This document shows, piece by piece, positions 51,981 through 61,114 of a DNA stretch of 64,000 bases. The notes beneath the pieces are model-generated. The model made no database searches, was not told the origin of the DNA, and worked only from the letters and a program-made list of their open reading frames with translations. A program made the translations under genes and the position numbers. The stretch spans positions 1 through 64,000 of the forward strand of contig JAGZEK010000005.1 of the NCBI GenBank assembly GCA_018368345.1, written 5' to 3'. Every line of letters starts with the position of its first letter. Within the stretch, counting starts at the first letter, position 1. The DNA comes from Collinsella sp. (GTDB taxonomy: Bacteria > Actinomycetota > Coriobacteriia > Coriobacteriales > Coriobacteriaceae).

Positions 51981-53591
51981 TTACTCCGGACGCTTGGCGT
52001 TCCAGATGATGGCGCCGTCGAGCACCTCGACGTCCTCGACGTCTGCCTGGGTGCCCGTGATGGAAACGTAGTGGCAAAGCGGCTCGATGACGGCGATCTC
52101 ATAGAGGCGCTCCTGAGCTTCGGCCCACTTCTTGGCCGCGGCGTCGGTGTCCTCGGCGGTGCGGGTCTCGGCCACGAGCTTGAGCGCCTTCTCGTCGGAC
52201 AGGCCATAGAAGGCCTTGGAGACCGAGAGGGACTGGGCCGGGATGGGCTTGTAGTTGGTGGAGGCCACAAAGAGGTCCCACTGCTCGGGCTTGCCGGAGC
52301 GGATGTCCATGAAGGTCGCGAACTCGTAGCTGTCGACCTCGGCAGTGAAGCCGGCCTTCTCGAGCTGCTCCTGCAGCGCGACGGTGGCGTTGTACATCTC
52401 CTTGTAGTCGGGGGTGGTCAGCAGCTTGACCGTCTCACCGGCATAGGAGGTCTTGGCCAGGGCCTTCTTGGCGGCCTTGGCGTCGGCCTGGTTGAAGTAC
52501 TTCTTGCCCGCGTCGGTCGCCCACTGAGTGTTCTCGGGGTTGCCAAGGTTGGGATCGATGTTGAAGAGTTCCTTCTCGCCATAGGCGGCAAGAGCGGCCG
52601 CCTCGCAGTCGATAGCCATGAGTGCGCACTTGCGGATCTCCTCGTCGGCGAAGACGCCCTCGTTCATGTTGAGGAAGGCGGTCAGAACGCCGGCGTTATG
52701 GGTGTAGAGCTTAACGTCGTCGTTGCCGTCGAAGTCGTGGTAGTTCTCGGTGGGGATCTCGCCAGCGACATCGTACTCGCCGGTCTCAAACCCGCTCACG
52801 CGCGTGGAGGCCTCGGTCACGAACTGATAGTAGATGTCCTTGGTGGGCGCGGAGACCTTGCCGGTGTAGCCCGAAGCCTTGCCGTGGGCGGCGACATAGT
52901 CCTCGTAGCGGGTAAGATGGACGTACTGGTCCTGCTTCCACTCCACAAACTTGTAGGCACCGGTACCCACGTACTCGGTCACGCCGGTATCGCCCGCGGC
53001 CTCGATGACCTCGGAGGGGAAAATACCCGGATACTGGGAGTGGTTGCCCAGGATGATCAGAAAGTCGATGGCGGGCTCGGTCAGCGTGCAGGTGACCTCG
53101 TGGTCGCCCGAGGCGGCGAAGGTGGCACCGGGCAGCAGGCTCGCGGCGCGGTCGTTGACGGTGAGCCAGCGGTTCATCGAGGCCACGACGTCCTCGGAGC
53201 CAAACTCCTTGCCGTTGTGGAAGGTGACGCCCTCGCGCAGCTTGATGGTGTAGGTCAGGCCGTCGTCGGAGACCTCATAGCCCTTAGCCAGCACGGGCTG
53301 GGGCTCGTAGTCGCTATCGAGGCCAAAAAGCGGCTCGACGACGTTGCAGATGATGTCCATGGTCACAAGCGACGACGTGGTGTGCGGATCGAGTCCGTCC
53401 GGGCTCGCCGGGAGCGCGATCTGCAGCTCGTCGCGATACTCCACATCCTGGCCGGAGGCAGCGGCGCTACCGCTCTCGGCGCCCGAACCGCCGCAGCCGG
53501 TGAGGCCGAGGCCCGCCATGACGCACAGGGCAGCGGAGCCGGTCAGAAAACCGCGACGGGAGACGCCCGCCTTGAAAAGGTCGTTGTTCAT
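51981..53591 (-). CDS. dppA: Peptide ABC transporter substrate-binding lipoprotein
   Basis: Family 5 extracytoplasmic binding protein, 536 residues. The signal has a twin-arginine-like SRRGFLTGS followed by the lipobox LTGC (mature Cys near residue 33) and a Gly/Ser-rich linker. Core motifs YEPQPVLAKGYEVSDDGLTY and LREGVTFHNG are typical. ATG 53591 has AAAGGA. It may bind peptides, or other small nickel/haem/peptide-like ligands. Confidence 0.9.
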   Translation of the reverse strand: MNNDLFKAGVSRRGFLTGSAALCVMAGLGLTGCGGSGAESGSAAASGQDVEYRDELQIALPASPDGLDPHTTSSLVTMDIICNVVEPLFGLDSDYEPQPVLAKGYEVSDDGLTYTIKLREGVTFHNGKEFGSEDVVASMNRWLTVNDRAASLLPGATFAASGDHEVTCTLTEPAIDFLIILGNHSQYPGIFPSEVIEAAGDTGVTEYVGTGAYKFVEWKQDQYVHLTRYEDYVAAHGKASGYTGKVSAPTKDIYYQFVTEASTRVSGFETGEYDVAGEIPTENYHDFDGNDDVKLYTHNAGVLTAFLNMNEGVFADEEIRKCALMAIDCEAAALAAYGEKELFNIDPNLGNPENTQWATDAGKKYFNQADAKAAKKALAKTSYAGETVKLLTTPDYKEMYNATVALQEQLEKAGFTAEVDSYEFATFMDIRSGKPEQWDLFVASTNYKPIPAQSLSVSKAFYGLSDEKALKLVAETRTAEDTDAAAKKWAEAQERLYEIAVIEPLCHYVSITGTQADVEDVEVLDGAIIWNAKRPE

Positions 53592-53775
53592 TGAGTTCCT
53601 TTCGTGTCTGAACAAACGGACAGAATCTGCCGGGACGGCGGAAATCCCCGCCCCGGCAGCTATGCGAGGCCAATCGGCGCCCTGCGGTGCATCCGGACAC
53701 TGACCGGCATGGCAACAGAGAAATCCCTATCGCGTGGATAGGAACATCCGGCGGTACAGCTTGGCGCAGGTGCGG

Positions 53776-55059
53776 CTAAATCGTCTCGAGGAAGGCCTCG
53801 ATGCGGGTCTGGAGCTGACCGGCATCCTCGCCAGCGTAGTCGGTCGTGATGTGCATAAACGGAATGCCCGCCTCCTCGGCGGCCTTCTCCACGGCAAACG
53901 ACTCCATCTCGTAGAGCGTGCAGAACTGCAAGGCCACGTCGACGATACCGTCGGCATGCAGGTCCTTGGCCATCTGGACAATGTCCTTCATACGCTGGTC
54001 GTTGGGCGTAAAGACGGCGCAGTTGATCTTAAAGTAGCGCTCGGCGATGGCATCGAGCATCTCGTCGACCGTCTCGCCGCTCTCGTCCACCAGGTCCTTG
54101 TAGTAGCGCGAACCCGTGCAGGACTCCTCGCCCACCACAACGCCGCCGGCCTTCTCGATGAGGTTGAACAGCTTCCAGTTGGGCACGGCCATGGGCGCAC
54201 CGGTGTACAGGATGCGCTTGGTCCCCTTGGGCGCCACGCCCTCGCCGGCCTCGACACGCTGCTCGCACTCAGCCGCCATATCGTTGATGGCTCCGGTCAG
54301 ACGCGGCGTGTCGTCCATAAAGGCGGCCTGAACGGTCAGCAGGCTGTCGAGACCGCTGATGGGCGCCGGGTCGGCAGCGCGGGTTGCAGCGAGGCGCTGC
54401 AGGGCGCGGCGCTTCTCATTGACGGCGTGGATGGCGGCCTTCAGACGCTCGGGCGTAATCTTGACGCCGCACTCGTCCTCGATCTTGGCGGCGAGCTTCT
54501 TGACCTCGGCCTTCCAGGTCACGAGCGTCGACTCGTCGTGCACGTTGGGAATATCCATGACGTACATGTTCTTTTGCGTGGCAAAAAACTCATAAGCCTT
54601 CTTCTTGCCATCGCAGGTGTTCTCGCCCACCACCAGGTCACTCGACTCAATGTAGGGGCAAACCTCGCCCAGCTTAAAGCCGGCAAAGCTCTTGATAAGC
54701 GGGCAGGTATTGCGCGGCAGGTGCTCCTCGACCTTATCGGTTGCCCAATCGGCACCCGAGCACAGACCCACGGGGATACCGTCGCAGGCGAGCACAATTT
54801 CCTCGGGCACGTAGACGCAGAACGAACCGACGATCTTGGTGGCCTCGCCGGCCTCCTTCTTGTCGAGCATCTCCTTAATACGGCCGCTGTGGATGTTGGT
54901 GGCCACAAAGTCCAGGTAGGACGTGGACTTGGGGCGATTGTTCTGCGTCAGGAACATATCGCCGTACATCTGGCCCACGGCGCCCAGCAGCATATCGTGG
55001 TCGGCAAGATTCATGCCGAGGCTCTCCCACATCGGATGGAAATCAAATTCTTCAGCCAT
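53776..55059 (-). CDS. Double-cubane-cluster-type reductase (2-hydroxyacyl-CoA dehydratase subunit D family), second copy
   Basis: 427 residues. Conserved cysteines Cys119 (NTCPLIKS), Cys134, Cys149 (NTCDGKKK), then ESCTGSRY, INCAVFTPND and LQFCTLYEME. A paralogue of 47098-48261, separated from it by the dpp operon. No alpha subunit adjoins. Same reservations on substrate apply. Confidence 0.88.
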   Translation of the reverse strand: MAEEFDFHPMWESLGMNLADHDMLLGAVGQMYGDMFLTQNNRPKSTSYLDFVATNIHSGRIKEMLDKKEAGEATKIVGSFCVYVPEEIVLACDGIPVGLCSGADWATDKVEEHLPRNTCPLIKSFAGFKLGEVCPYIESSDLVVGENTCDGKKKAYEFFATQKNMYVMDIPNVHDESTLVTWKAEVKKLAAKIEDECGVKITPERLKAAIHAVNEKRRALQRLAATRAADPAPISGLDSLLTVQAAFMDDTPRLTGAINDMAAECEQRVEAGEGVAPKGTKRILYTGAPMAVPNWKLFNLIEKAGGVVVGEESCTGSRYYKDLVDESGETVDEMLDAIAERYFKINCAVFTPNDQRMKDIVQMAKDLHADGIVDVALQFCTLYEMESFAVEKAAEEAGIPFMHITTDYAGEDAGQLQTRIEAFLETI

Positions 55060-55219
55060 GACGGTTCCCCTCTCGAACCAAAAAACGGATAACAGCGGTA
55101 TCGATGCACGACGGGCGGCGATTGCCCGGCCGTGCTCAAACCCGGAATTTTGGGGAACCTGCTTTGCGGTTGACTATTTAGTTGTGCGTCGTCTCTCCCG
55201 GAGCCGTGAACATACCTGC

Positions 55220-55288
55220 TCATATGCGACTCCGAGCCATGTATAGGGCACGCGCGGCAACGCGGCGAATGTATGTCGTCTGCGGCAT
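55220..55288 (-). CDS. Possible 22-residue leader peptide
   Basis: ATG 55288 follows AAAGGAGGG eight nt upstream, a stronger ribosome site than most in the window. It encodes MPQTTYIRRVAARALYMARS followed by RI and a UGA stop. It lies 160 nt before the second reductase gene and just downstream of an AGTTGACCTCAACT palindrome. It may be an upstream regulatory ORF; no family is known to me. Confidence 0.25.
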   Translation of the reverse strand: MPQTTYIRRVAARALYMARSRI

Positions 55289-55307
55289 GTGCGCACCCTC
55301 CTTTACA

Positions 55308-55321
55308 AGTTGAGGTCAACT
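55308..55321. promoter_or_regulatory. Palindrome agttgaggtcaact
   Basis: 14-bp inverted repeat (6-bp arms, 2-bp centre) in the 430 bp gap between modC and the reductase gene, next to an accgttga/tcaacggt pair at 55332-55363. Candidate operator for the reductase operon. The rest of the gap shows no gene apart from the 22-codon frame. Confidence 0.4.
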
Positions 55322-55489
55322 ATATCAACGGTCATCGACCATGCGAACACCGTTGACATTCGTACGACAGCGTCGTGTGCAGTCGTTTAATAAATAATTA
55401 TCTTGACTGATAAGGATTTGTCATTCCTCATTCGGCAAACGGCAAGACAAAACCGCCGAGGCTTATATCCCCGACTGCATTACCCGGCG

Positions 55490-56560
55490 CTATCGACAAA
55501 CCAAATGGATCCTACTCGCATCGAAGTGCATGCGCAGCGTCTCGCCTGCTTGCGGCAGTTCGTCGACAGGCACGCCCACCTTGTTGACCTTCCACTGCAG
55601 ACGCGTGGGCGCATCGGCGCGCGGCACGTCCAACAGCACCAAGCGCTCAAAACGCGAATCACTCACCCGGGCCACATGCAGGTCGTAGCTGTTGCGACCC
55701 CGCTCAGCACGGTTGTCCACATGGAAGTAGCTCGCACGAATGCCCAGATATGCCACCTCATCGGGCACCTCACGACCCACGCTAAAGGTCATGCCCCAAT
55801 CGAGCGCCTCAACTTCTTGGGATCCGATCTTGCGCGCCCGGCTTGTGTTCTTGCAGCCCGTCAGGCGCAGCGCCGCCAGCGTCTGCGGACAGCGGACCAC
55901 GTCCTCGACGGAGCCGATCTCCTCGACGTGCCCGTTATGCATCACGCAGATGCGCTGGCAGAGGCGGCACGCTTCATCGATGTCGTGGCTCACATAGATC
56001 ACGGTGCGGTTGCACACGTCGAACAGGTCGAGCATGTTCTGCTCGAGCGCGCTCTTAAGATAGGAATCGAGCGCGCTCATGGGCTCGTCGAACATAAAAA
56101 TGCCCGGATGCGCCGCCACCATGCGGGCAAGCGCCACGCGTTGCTGCTGACCGCCCGAGAGTCGCACGGGGTAGCGGTCGGCAAAATCGGCCAGACCGAA
56201 AATGCCCAGATAGCGCTCGGCCAGCCTTTTGCGCGCGGCGGCGTCACCCGCGTCCTTTACACCGGCGCATACGTTATCGGCCACCGTCATGTTGGGAAAC
56301 AGCTGATAGTTTTGGAACAGCAGGGCGCATTTACGCTCTTGGGGCGACAGGTTAATACCTGCCGCCGAGTCAAAAAAGGTCACGCCGTTGACGACGATCT
56401 TGCCCTCGTCGGGCGTCTCCACACCGGCAATGCAGCGCAGCGTACAGCTCTTGCCACAACCCGAGGCACCGAGCAGCGCCACACGCTCCTCGCCGGCCTC
56501 GAGCTGCATGTCGAGGATAAAGCCGGGATAGCGCTTTTTGATATCCAGAACGAGCGACAT
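55490..56560 (-). CDS. modC: Molybdate ABC transporter ATP-binding protein
   Basis: 356 residues. Walker A GASGCGKSC, Q-loop LFQNYQLFP, signature LSGGQQQRVALAR, Walker B IFMFDEP. The C-terminal portion is TOBE-like and longer than in peptide ATPases. Coupled to modB by a 3-nt gap. Confidence 0.88.
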   Translation of the reverse strand: MSLVLDIKKRYPGFILDMQLEAGEERVALLGASGCGKSCTLRCIAGVETPDEGKIVVNGVTFFDSAAGINLSPQERKCALLFQNYQLFPNMTVADNVCAGVKDAGDAAARKRLAERYLGIFGLADFADRYPVRLSGGQQQRVALARMVAAHPGIFMFDEPMSALDSYLKSALEQNMLDLFDVCNRTVIYVSHDIDEACRLCQRICVMHNGHVEEIGSVEDVVRCPQTLAALRLTGCKNTSRARKIGSQEVEALDWGMTFSVGREVPDEVAYLGIRASYFHVDNRAERGRNSYDLHVARVSDSRFERLVLLDVPRADAPTRLQWKVNKVGVPVDELPQAGETLRMHFDASRIHLVCR

Positions 56561-56563
56561 GGC

Positions 56564-58006
56564 TTATCGAGCTCCCTTCGAGACGGCGTCATCGCGCATA
56601 AGCTCGGCCAACGCCTCGCGATCGATACGCAGCGCATCTCCGCCGACTGGGTCGAGCGAATCGGTCTGGCCGCCCAGCTGCTTGGCCTGCTTGCGCTCCG
56701 CGCGGGACAGGCCGCGCTCGCGATACTTTTGCGAATGCGCCGTGTACATGTTGATGAATAGGATGACCAGGAAACTGAACGCAATTACGACCACGACCCA
56801 AAAGAGGGCCACCGACGTGTTGCCGCCCATCCACTCAAAGTAGATGGCGATGGGGATGGTCTGGGTAATGCCGGCGTAGTTGCCCGCAAAGAACAGGGTG
56901 CAGCCAAACTCGCCCATGGCACGCGCGAAGGCGAGCACCGTGCCGGCGGCAATCGAGGGCCAGCCAAGCGGCATCATAAGCTTGGTAAAGATGCGACGCT
57001 CGGACCAGCCAAGCGTGCGCGCCGCATCGAGCATCTGCGTGTCGAGGCTCTCGAAGGCTCCGAGCGCCGTGCGGTAGACCAGCGGAAACGACACTACCAC
57101 GGCAGAGATCACCGCCGCCGGCCACGTAAAGACGATCGAGACGCCGTGCGCGATAAGCCACCGACCGACCCCGGTCGAGCGGCCAAACAGCATGAGGAGC
57201 AGAAAGCCGCACACCGTAGGCGGCAGCACCATAGGAATCGTAAAGACCGAGTCGAGCAGGCCCTTGATGCGGCTCGTCGTACCCATAGTCTTCCACGCGG
57301 CAAACAGGCCCAGTGCAAAGGCAATCACCAGGGCGAGGCCGCTCGTTTTGATAGACACCCAAAACGGGCGATAGTCGATGTCGCCCAAAAAGGAAGTCAG
57401 AGAAGTCAAGGGCCCCTGCTCATCCCGCAACACGACAGACGATGCCTCTACCATTTGAGCGCTATCAAGCCAACGCGCGCCGCCCTTGGCATCACCCGAG
57501 GCCGATGCAATCACCACATAGCGGTCCCCATCCGCACCGCGCTCGTCAAAGCCATAGGTATACCCGCCGGCGTCAAACGTTGTTTCCGCCGTGACATACC
57601 AAGGAAGATCCACGTCCCCTAGCTGCGCACCTCCCATGCAGTTTACGCTGTCGAGCTCACAGACGAGGGCCTTGAGACCCGATACACACTCGCTGTCCTG
57701 CGGATCCAATCCATACCTCTCGACCGCCTTGGGCGATATCCACACCACAACGCGATCGGCGGCAGGCGCCACTACAAGATCCACGTCCTCGTCAACGGGA
57801 AACCGGTAGCCCTCAGGCTGGCCCTCCATGGCACGAGCGGTCCCCTTGGCCAACCGCTCAAAACCCTCGATCCCATAGGAAAGCCCATGGGCGGTCGCAG
57901 CAACCTGAGCTCCATCCTCAGCGTCTCCAGCAAACGCAAATCCCGGCACCCAGCAAAGCGTGAAGGTCAAAGCACAGGCGACAAGGATGCGGAATCTATT
58001 AAGCAC
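56564..58006 (-). CDS. modB: Molybdate ABC transporter permease with exported N-terminal domain
   Basis: 480 residues, about twice the usual ModB length. From the GTG at 58006 (GGAG six nt upstream) residues 1-26 form a signal peptide (VLNRFRILVACALTFTLCWV...AFA). Residues 27-210 form an extracytoplasmic domain of unknown fold with a few cysteines, and the ModB permease (five helices, MGEFGCTLFFAGN loop) follows from about residue 213. An ATG at 58075 would overlap modA. Confidence 0.85.
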   Translation of the reverse strand: MLNRFRILVACALTFTLCWVPGFAFAGDAEDGAQVAATAHGLSYGIEGFERLAKGTARAMEGQPEGYRFPVDEDVDLVVAPAADRVVVWISPKAVERYGLDPQDSECVSGLKALVCELDSVNCMGGAQLGDVDLPWYVTAETTFDAGGYTYGFDERGADGDRYVVIASASGDAKGGARWLDSAQMVEASSVVLRDEQGPLTSLTSFLGDIDYRPFWVSIKTSGLALVIAFALGLFAAWKTMGTTSRIKGLLDSVFTIPMVLPPTVCGFLLLMLFGRSTGVGRWLIAHGVSIVFTWPAAVISAVVVSFPLVYRTALGAFESLDTQMLDAARTLGWSERRIFTKLMMPLGWPSIAAGTVLAFARAMGEFGCTLFFAGNYAGITQTIPIAIYFEWMGGNTSVALFWVVVVIAFSFLVILFINMYTAHSQKYRERGLSRAERKQAKQLGGQTDSLDPVGGDALRIDREALAELMRDDAVSKGAR

Positions 58007-58074
58007 GAAAAGCTCCAAGCGAATACAAGGACGGAGTGAAACACAAAACGATGGAATTATCGCGCCAAGCCGCA

Positions 58075-58947
58075 CTACGCGGAAAGCTCAAAGCCGTACT
58101 TAGCCCAAATCTTCTGAGCCTTCTTGTTGGTCAGGCAAAAGTCGATAAACGCCTTGGCCTCGTCGGCGTGCTCGGAGCTCTCGGCGACAGCACCGGGATA
58201 CACGATGGGCTTGTGCGAGTCCTCGGGGCACACGAAGGCCTCCTCGATGCCGCTGTAGCGGAAGATATCGGAGCTGTAGACAAAACCGGCAACGCAGTCG
58301 CCTGTGGACACATAAGCGGCGGCGGTACCAACTTTGTCGGCCAGTGCGACCTTGTCGGCGATCTCGGGCGCATACTCGCCGTCGTCGCCCTCGGTGCCGG
58401 TATAGAGGCCCACAGAAGCCAGCGCCTGGTTGGCGTACTTGCCGGCGGGAACGGTCTTGGCGTCGCCAATGGCGATCTTGCCGTCCAGATTCGCGACGTC
58501 GGCGATGGCCTCGACCTTGGTGTCGGAGCCCTCGGCGCGAATGATCACAAGATCGTTGACGAACATATCCTCACGGGTGTCGGTGTCGACGAGCTCGGTG
58601 GTCTCAGCGTCATCCATGGTACCCTTGGAAGCGGTGATGAGCACGTCGACCGTGGCACCGGCGCGCATCTGCTCGACAAGGTCGCCAGACGCCTTGAACT
58701 GCGTGTCGGCAAACGTGGTACCGGTCTGCTCGGTGTAAAGCTCCTGAACCTCGGGCAGAGCCTTCTCGAGCGAGTTGGCGGCAAAGACCTGCAGCTCGAC
58801 AGCTTTCTTGGAAGATGCCTTAGCAGAACCGGCATCGGAGCCAGTCGGCTCAGACGTCTTGTTGCCAGAGCAGCCAGCAAGACCAAGGCCGGCAGCGGCG
58901 ACAGCAGAGAGCGAGACGAATCCGCGGCGAGAAGCCATATCGAACAT
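58075..58947 (-). CDS. modA: Molybdate ABC transporter substrate-binding lipoprotein
   Basis: 291 residues. The N-terminus MFDMASRRGFVSLSAV has a twin-arginine-like motif followed by lipobox LAGC. The mature part has VFAANSLEKALPEV and DVLITASKGTMDDAE, with ASGDLVEQMRAGA, the ModA pattern of oxyanion-binding loops. ATG 58947 has AAAGGG six nt upstream. Confidence 0.9.
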   Translation of the reverse strand: MFDMASRRGFVSLSAVAAAGLGLAGCSGNKTSEPTGSDAGSAKASSKKAVELQVFAANSLEKALPEVQELYTEQTGTTFADTQFKASGDLVEQMRAGATVDVLITASKGTMDDAETTELVDTDTREDMFVNDLVIIRAEGSDTKVEAIADVANLDGKIAIGDAKTVPAGKYANQALASVGLYTGTEGDDGEYAPEIADKVALADKVGTAAAYVSTGDCVAGFVYSSDIFRYSGIEEAFVCPEDSHKPIVYPGAVAESSEHADEAKAFIDFCLTNKKAQKIWAKYGFELSA

Positions 58948-59007
58948 GTTCAACCCTTTCGGACCTTATGCCCGGGTACCCCACCGCGGGCTTTATTCTG
59001 TAATTAG

Positions 59008-59013
59008 ATTATA
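59008..59013 (-). promoter_or_regulatory. -10 element of modA
   Basis: TATAAT about 60 nt upstream of modA. Further upstream (59037-59061) lie overlapping inverted repeats GAGAATAATTTCTC and TTCTC-AGAA-GAGAA; a candidate site for a molybdate-responsive regulator, not the classical ModE box. The -35 is weak. Confidence 0.5.
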
Positions 59014-59101
59014 CTTCGGTGCGAATAATGATTATGAGAAATTATTCTCTTCTGAGAATATAGTTTCAGGCATGCCTACAGAATGCCGTCCCCTTGGGCG
59101 C

Positions 59102-59138
59102 AAATAAAAGGCGGAGCAGCCGTTCAGGTCGCTCCGCC
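59102..59138 (-). terminator. Intrinsic terminator of moeA-mogA
   Basis: Stem ggcggagc / gctccgcc (59110-59117, 59131-59138) followed on the minus strand by TTTTATTTG, 14 nt after the mogA stop. Confidence 0.9.
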
Positions 59139-59151
59139 GCAGGTAAATCGC

Positions 59152-59631
59152 TTAGTTGGTATGTCCGCCGCCCGCTGTCATCTGAGCCGCATGCTCCAGC
59201 TGGTCCGCAATGGCCTCCCAGCTTTCGCGGGCGGCCTTCGTAGAACCGGGAAAGTTTACGACAAGTGTATGACCTCGTTGCATGCAAATAGCGCGCGAGA
59301 GCATGGCGCGGCGAGTCTTGGTCATCGAGTACGCACGGATCGCCTCGGCAATACCCGGCACGTCGCGATCGCAGACGGCACGCGTCGCCTCGGGCGTCAC
59401 ATCGCGCATCGAAAGCCCCGTGCCGCCGCAGGTGAGCACGACATTGGCATGGCACTCATCGGCGGCTTCCACAATAGCATCGCCGATCTCGCTGACGTCG
59501 TCGCGCACGACCACATGTGAGACGACCGTCCAGCCCTGCGCCTCGATAAGTTCCTCGAGTGCGGCTCCAGCCTCGTCCTGGGCTAGATCGCGCGTATCCG
59601 AGCACGTCACGATCGATATCTTCAGCTCCAT
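59152..59631 (-). CDS. mogA: Molybdopterin adenylyltransferase (MogA/MoaB-like)
   Basis: 159 residues. Adenylylates molybdopterin before Mo insertion. MPT-binding motif TCGGTGLSMRDVTPEA, then YSMTKTRRAMLSRA. ATG 59631 lies 11 nt after the moeA stop, with AGGAGGA in the gap. The frame upstream lies inside moeA. Confidence 0.9.
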   Translation of the reverse strand: MELKISIVTCSDTRDLAQDEAGAALEELIEAQGWTVVSHVVVRDDVSEIGDAIVEAADECHANVVLTCGGTGLSMRDVTPEATRAVCDRDVPGIAEAIRAYSMTKTRRAMLSRAICMQRGHTLVVNFPGSTKAARESWEAIADQLEHAAQMTAGGGHTN

Positions 59632-59641
59632 AGCATTCCTC

Positions 59642-60904
59642 CTACAACACGACGCCCTCGGGCAGGTCGACGCGAACAACGTCCACGACGTCGCCCGCCT
59701 TGAGGTCGCACGGCCCTTCTTCAATACGCAGTAGGCAGTTGGCCCGCTGCATCGTGCCGAGCAACGCCGAATTCTGCGTCTTGGCCTCGGTCACCAACAG
59801 CTCACCGGTCTCGGGGTCGCGCAAAACCGTGGCGCGATCGAAGAAGCGGCGATGCTGTCGCTTTTTCACACCGTGCGTGAGCATCGCCTGCTGCACGGGA
59901 CGCGCACCCTCGGCAAAGCCGCGCATCTTGCGAATCGCCGGGCGGGCGAGCATCTCAAAGCCCACATACGCCGCGGCCGGATTGCCTGAAAGCCCCAGGT
60001 AGGGCTTACCCCCGAGCAAGCCAAACGTGATAGCCTTGCCCGGACGCATCGAGATGCGGTCAAACAGCACCTCGCCCTCGCGCCGGACGAGCGCCGTCAC
60101 GTAGTCGTAGTCGCCTGCCGAGGCACCACCGCTCGTAATGACAAAATCGCACTCCTGCACGGCACGATGCACCAGCTCGGCAATCGCCTGCTCATCATCG
60201 GGCGCAATGCCGTAGAACACGGGCTCGGCGCTGGCATCGAGCGCCTCGGCCATCAACGCCGACGAGTTGGAGTCGCGAATCTGCCCGCGCGCCGGCACGT
60301 TACTCGGTGCGACCAGCTCCGTGCCCAGCGAGATGATGCCCACACGTGGGGCAGCATGCACCTTCACGCTCGCGTATCCGGCGCTTGCCAGCAAGCCGGC
60401 GCCCGCCGGAGCCACGACCTCGCCGGCGTGCATCACAACATCGCCAGCATGGGCCTCCTCGGCGGCAGAGCGAACGTTCTCCCCTACCTTGGTAGGCGCC
60501 GAGAAACGAACGTGCGAGCCCTCGTTGCCGTCGCCATCGAGCACGTCGACGATCTCGTATTTCACTACGGCGTCGGCACCTTCGGGCGCCGGCGCACCTG
60601 TCATGATGCGGACCGTCTCGCCCGCGCCGATTGTGCCCTCAAACACATGGCCCGCGGCCTCATGTCCGATAACATCGAGCGTCACCGGTGCCTCGCCAGA
60701 TGCCTGCGCCAAGTCCGCCGAGCGCACGGCATATCCGTCCATAGCGCTGTTGGCAAACGGCGAGATGTCGATATCGGCCACCGCGTCCTCGGCCAAGGGA
60801 AGACCGGCGGCCTGCCACACGGGAATCTCGACGAGATCGGTCGGAGCAACGTGCGACAGGACAATCGACTGCGCGTCCTCCAGCGGAATGAGCTTCTCTG
60901 CCAT
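59642..60904 (-). CDS. moeA: Molybdopterin molybdenumtransferase
   Basis: 420 residues. Inserts Mo into adenylylated molybdopterin. Motifs: PFANSAMDGYAV, RIMTGAPAPEGADAVV, ITSGGASAGDYDYV, and LSGNPAAAYVGFE, in the standard domain order. Start ATG 60904 with AAGAGG. With modABC, mogA and mobA it covers the late Mo-cofactor steps; MoaA-E are not in the window. Confidence 0.95.
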   Translation of the reverse strand: MAEKLIPLEDAQSIVLSHVAPTDLVEIPVWQAAGLPLAEDAVADIDISPFANSAMDGYAVRSADLAQASGEAPVTLDVIGHEAAGHVFEGTIGAGETVRIMTGAPAPEGADAVVKYEIVDVLDGDGNEGSHVRFSAPTKVGENVRSAAEEAHAGDVVMHAGEVVAPAGAGLLASAGYASVKVHAAPRVGIISLGTELVAPSNVPARGQIRDSNSSALMAEALDASAEPVFYGIAPDDEQAIAELVHRAVQECDFVITSGGASAGDYDYVTALVRREGEVLFDRISMRPGKAITFGLLGGKPYLGLSGNPAAAYVGFEMLARPAIRKMRGFAEGARPVQQAMLTHGVKKRQHRRFFDRATVLRDPETGELLVTEAKTQNSALLGTMQRANCLLRIEEGPCDLKAGDVVDVVRVDLPEGVVL

Positions 60905-61079
60905 ATGCACCTCTTAATGCCACGGCGCACAACAGGGGCGCCGATTCTTTATGCTTGTCTCAGTATAATCCCCAGACGCACGACCGCGACTTGGCCTGTA
61001 CCCGGAAATACACCTGTCGGCCGCAAGCCACGAAACAGAATCGAAACCAACCCACCGGCTCGTCGCGTTTACCTCGTTT

Positions 61080-61085
61080 TATAAT
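61080..61085 (+). promoter_or_regulatory. -10 element of the CLC transporter gene
   Basis: TATAAT 30 nt before the start codon; no convincing -35. Confidence 0.35.
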
Positions 61086-61114
61086 GCTTGCGTTGCAACC
61101 TAAAAGAGGAACGT

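Noticed and set aside
60905..61114. Fluoride riboswitch upstream of the CLC gene
   Set aside because: None of the conserved riboswitch blocks are present.
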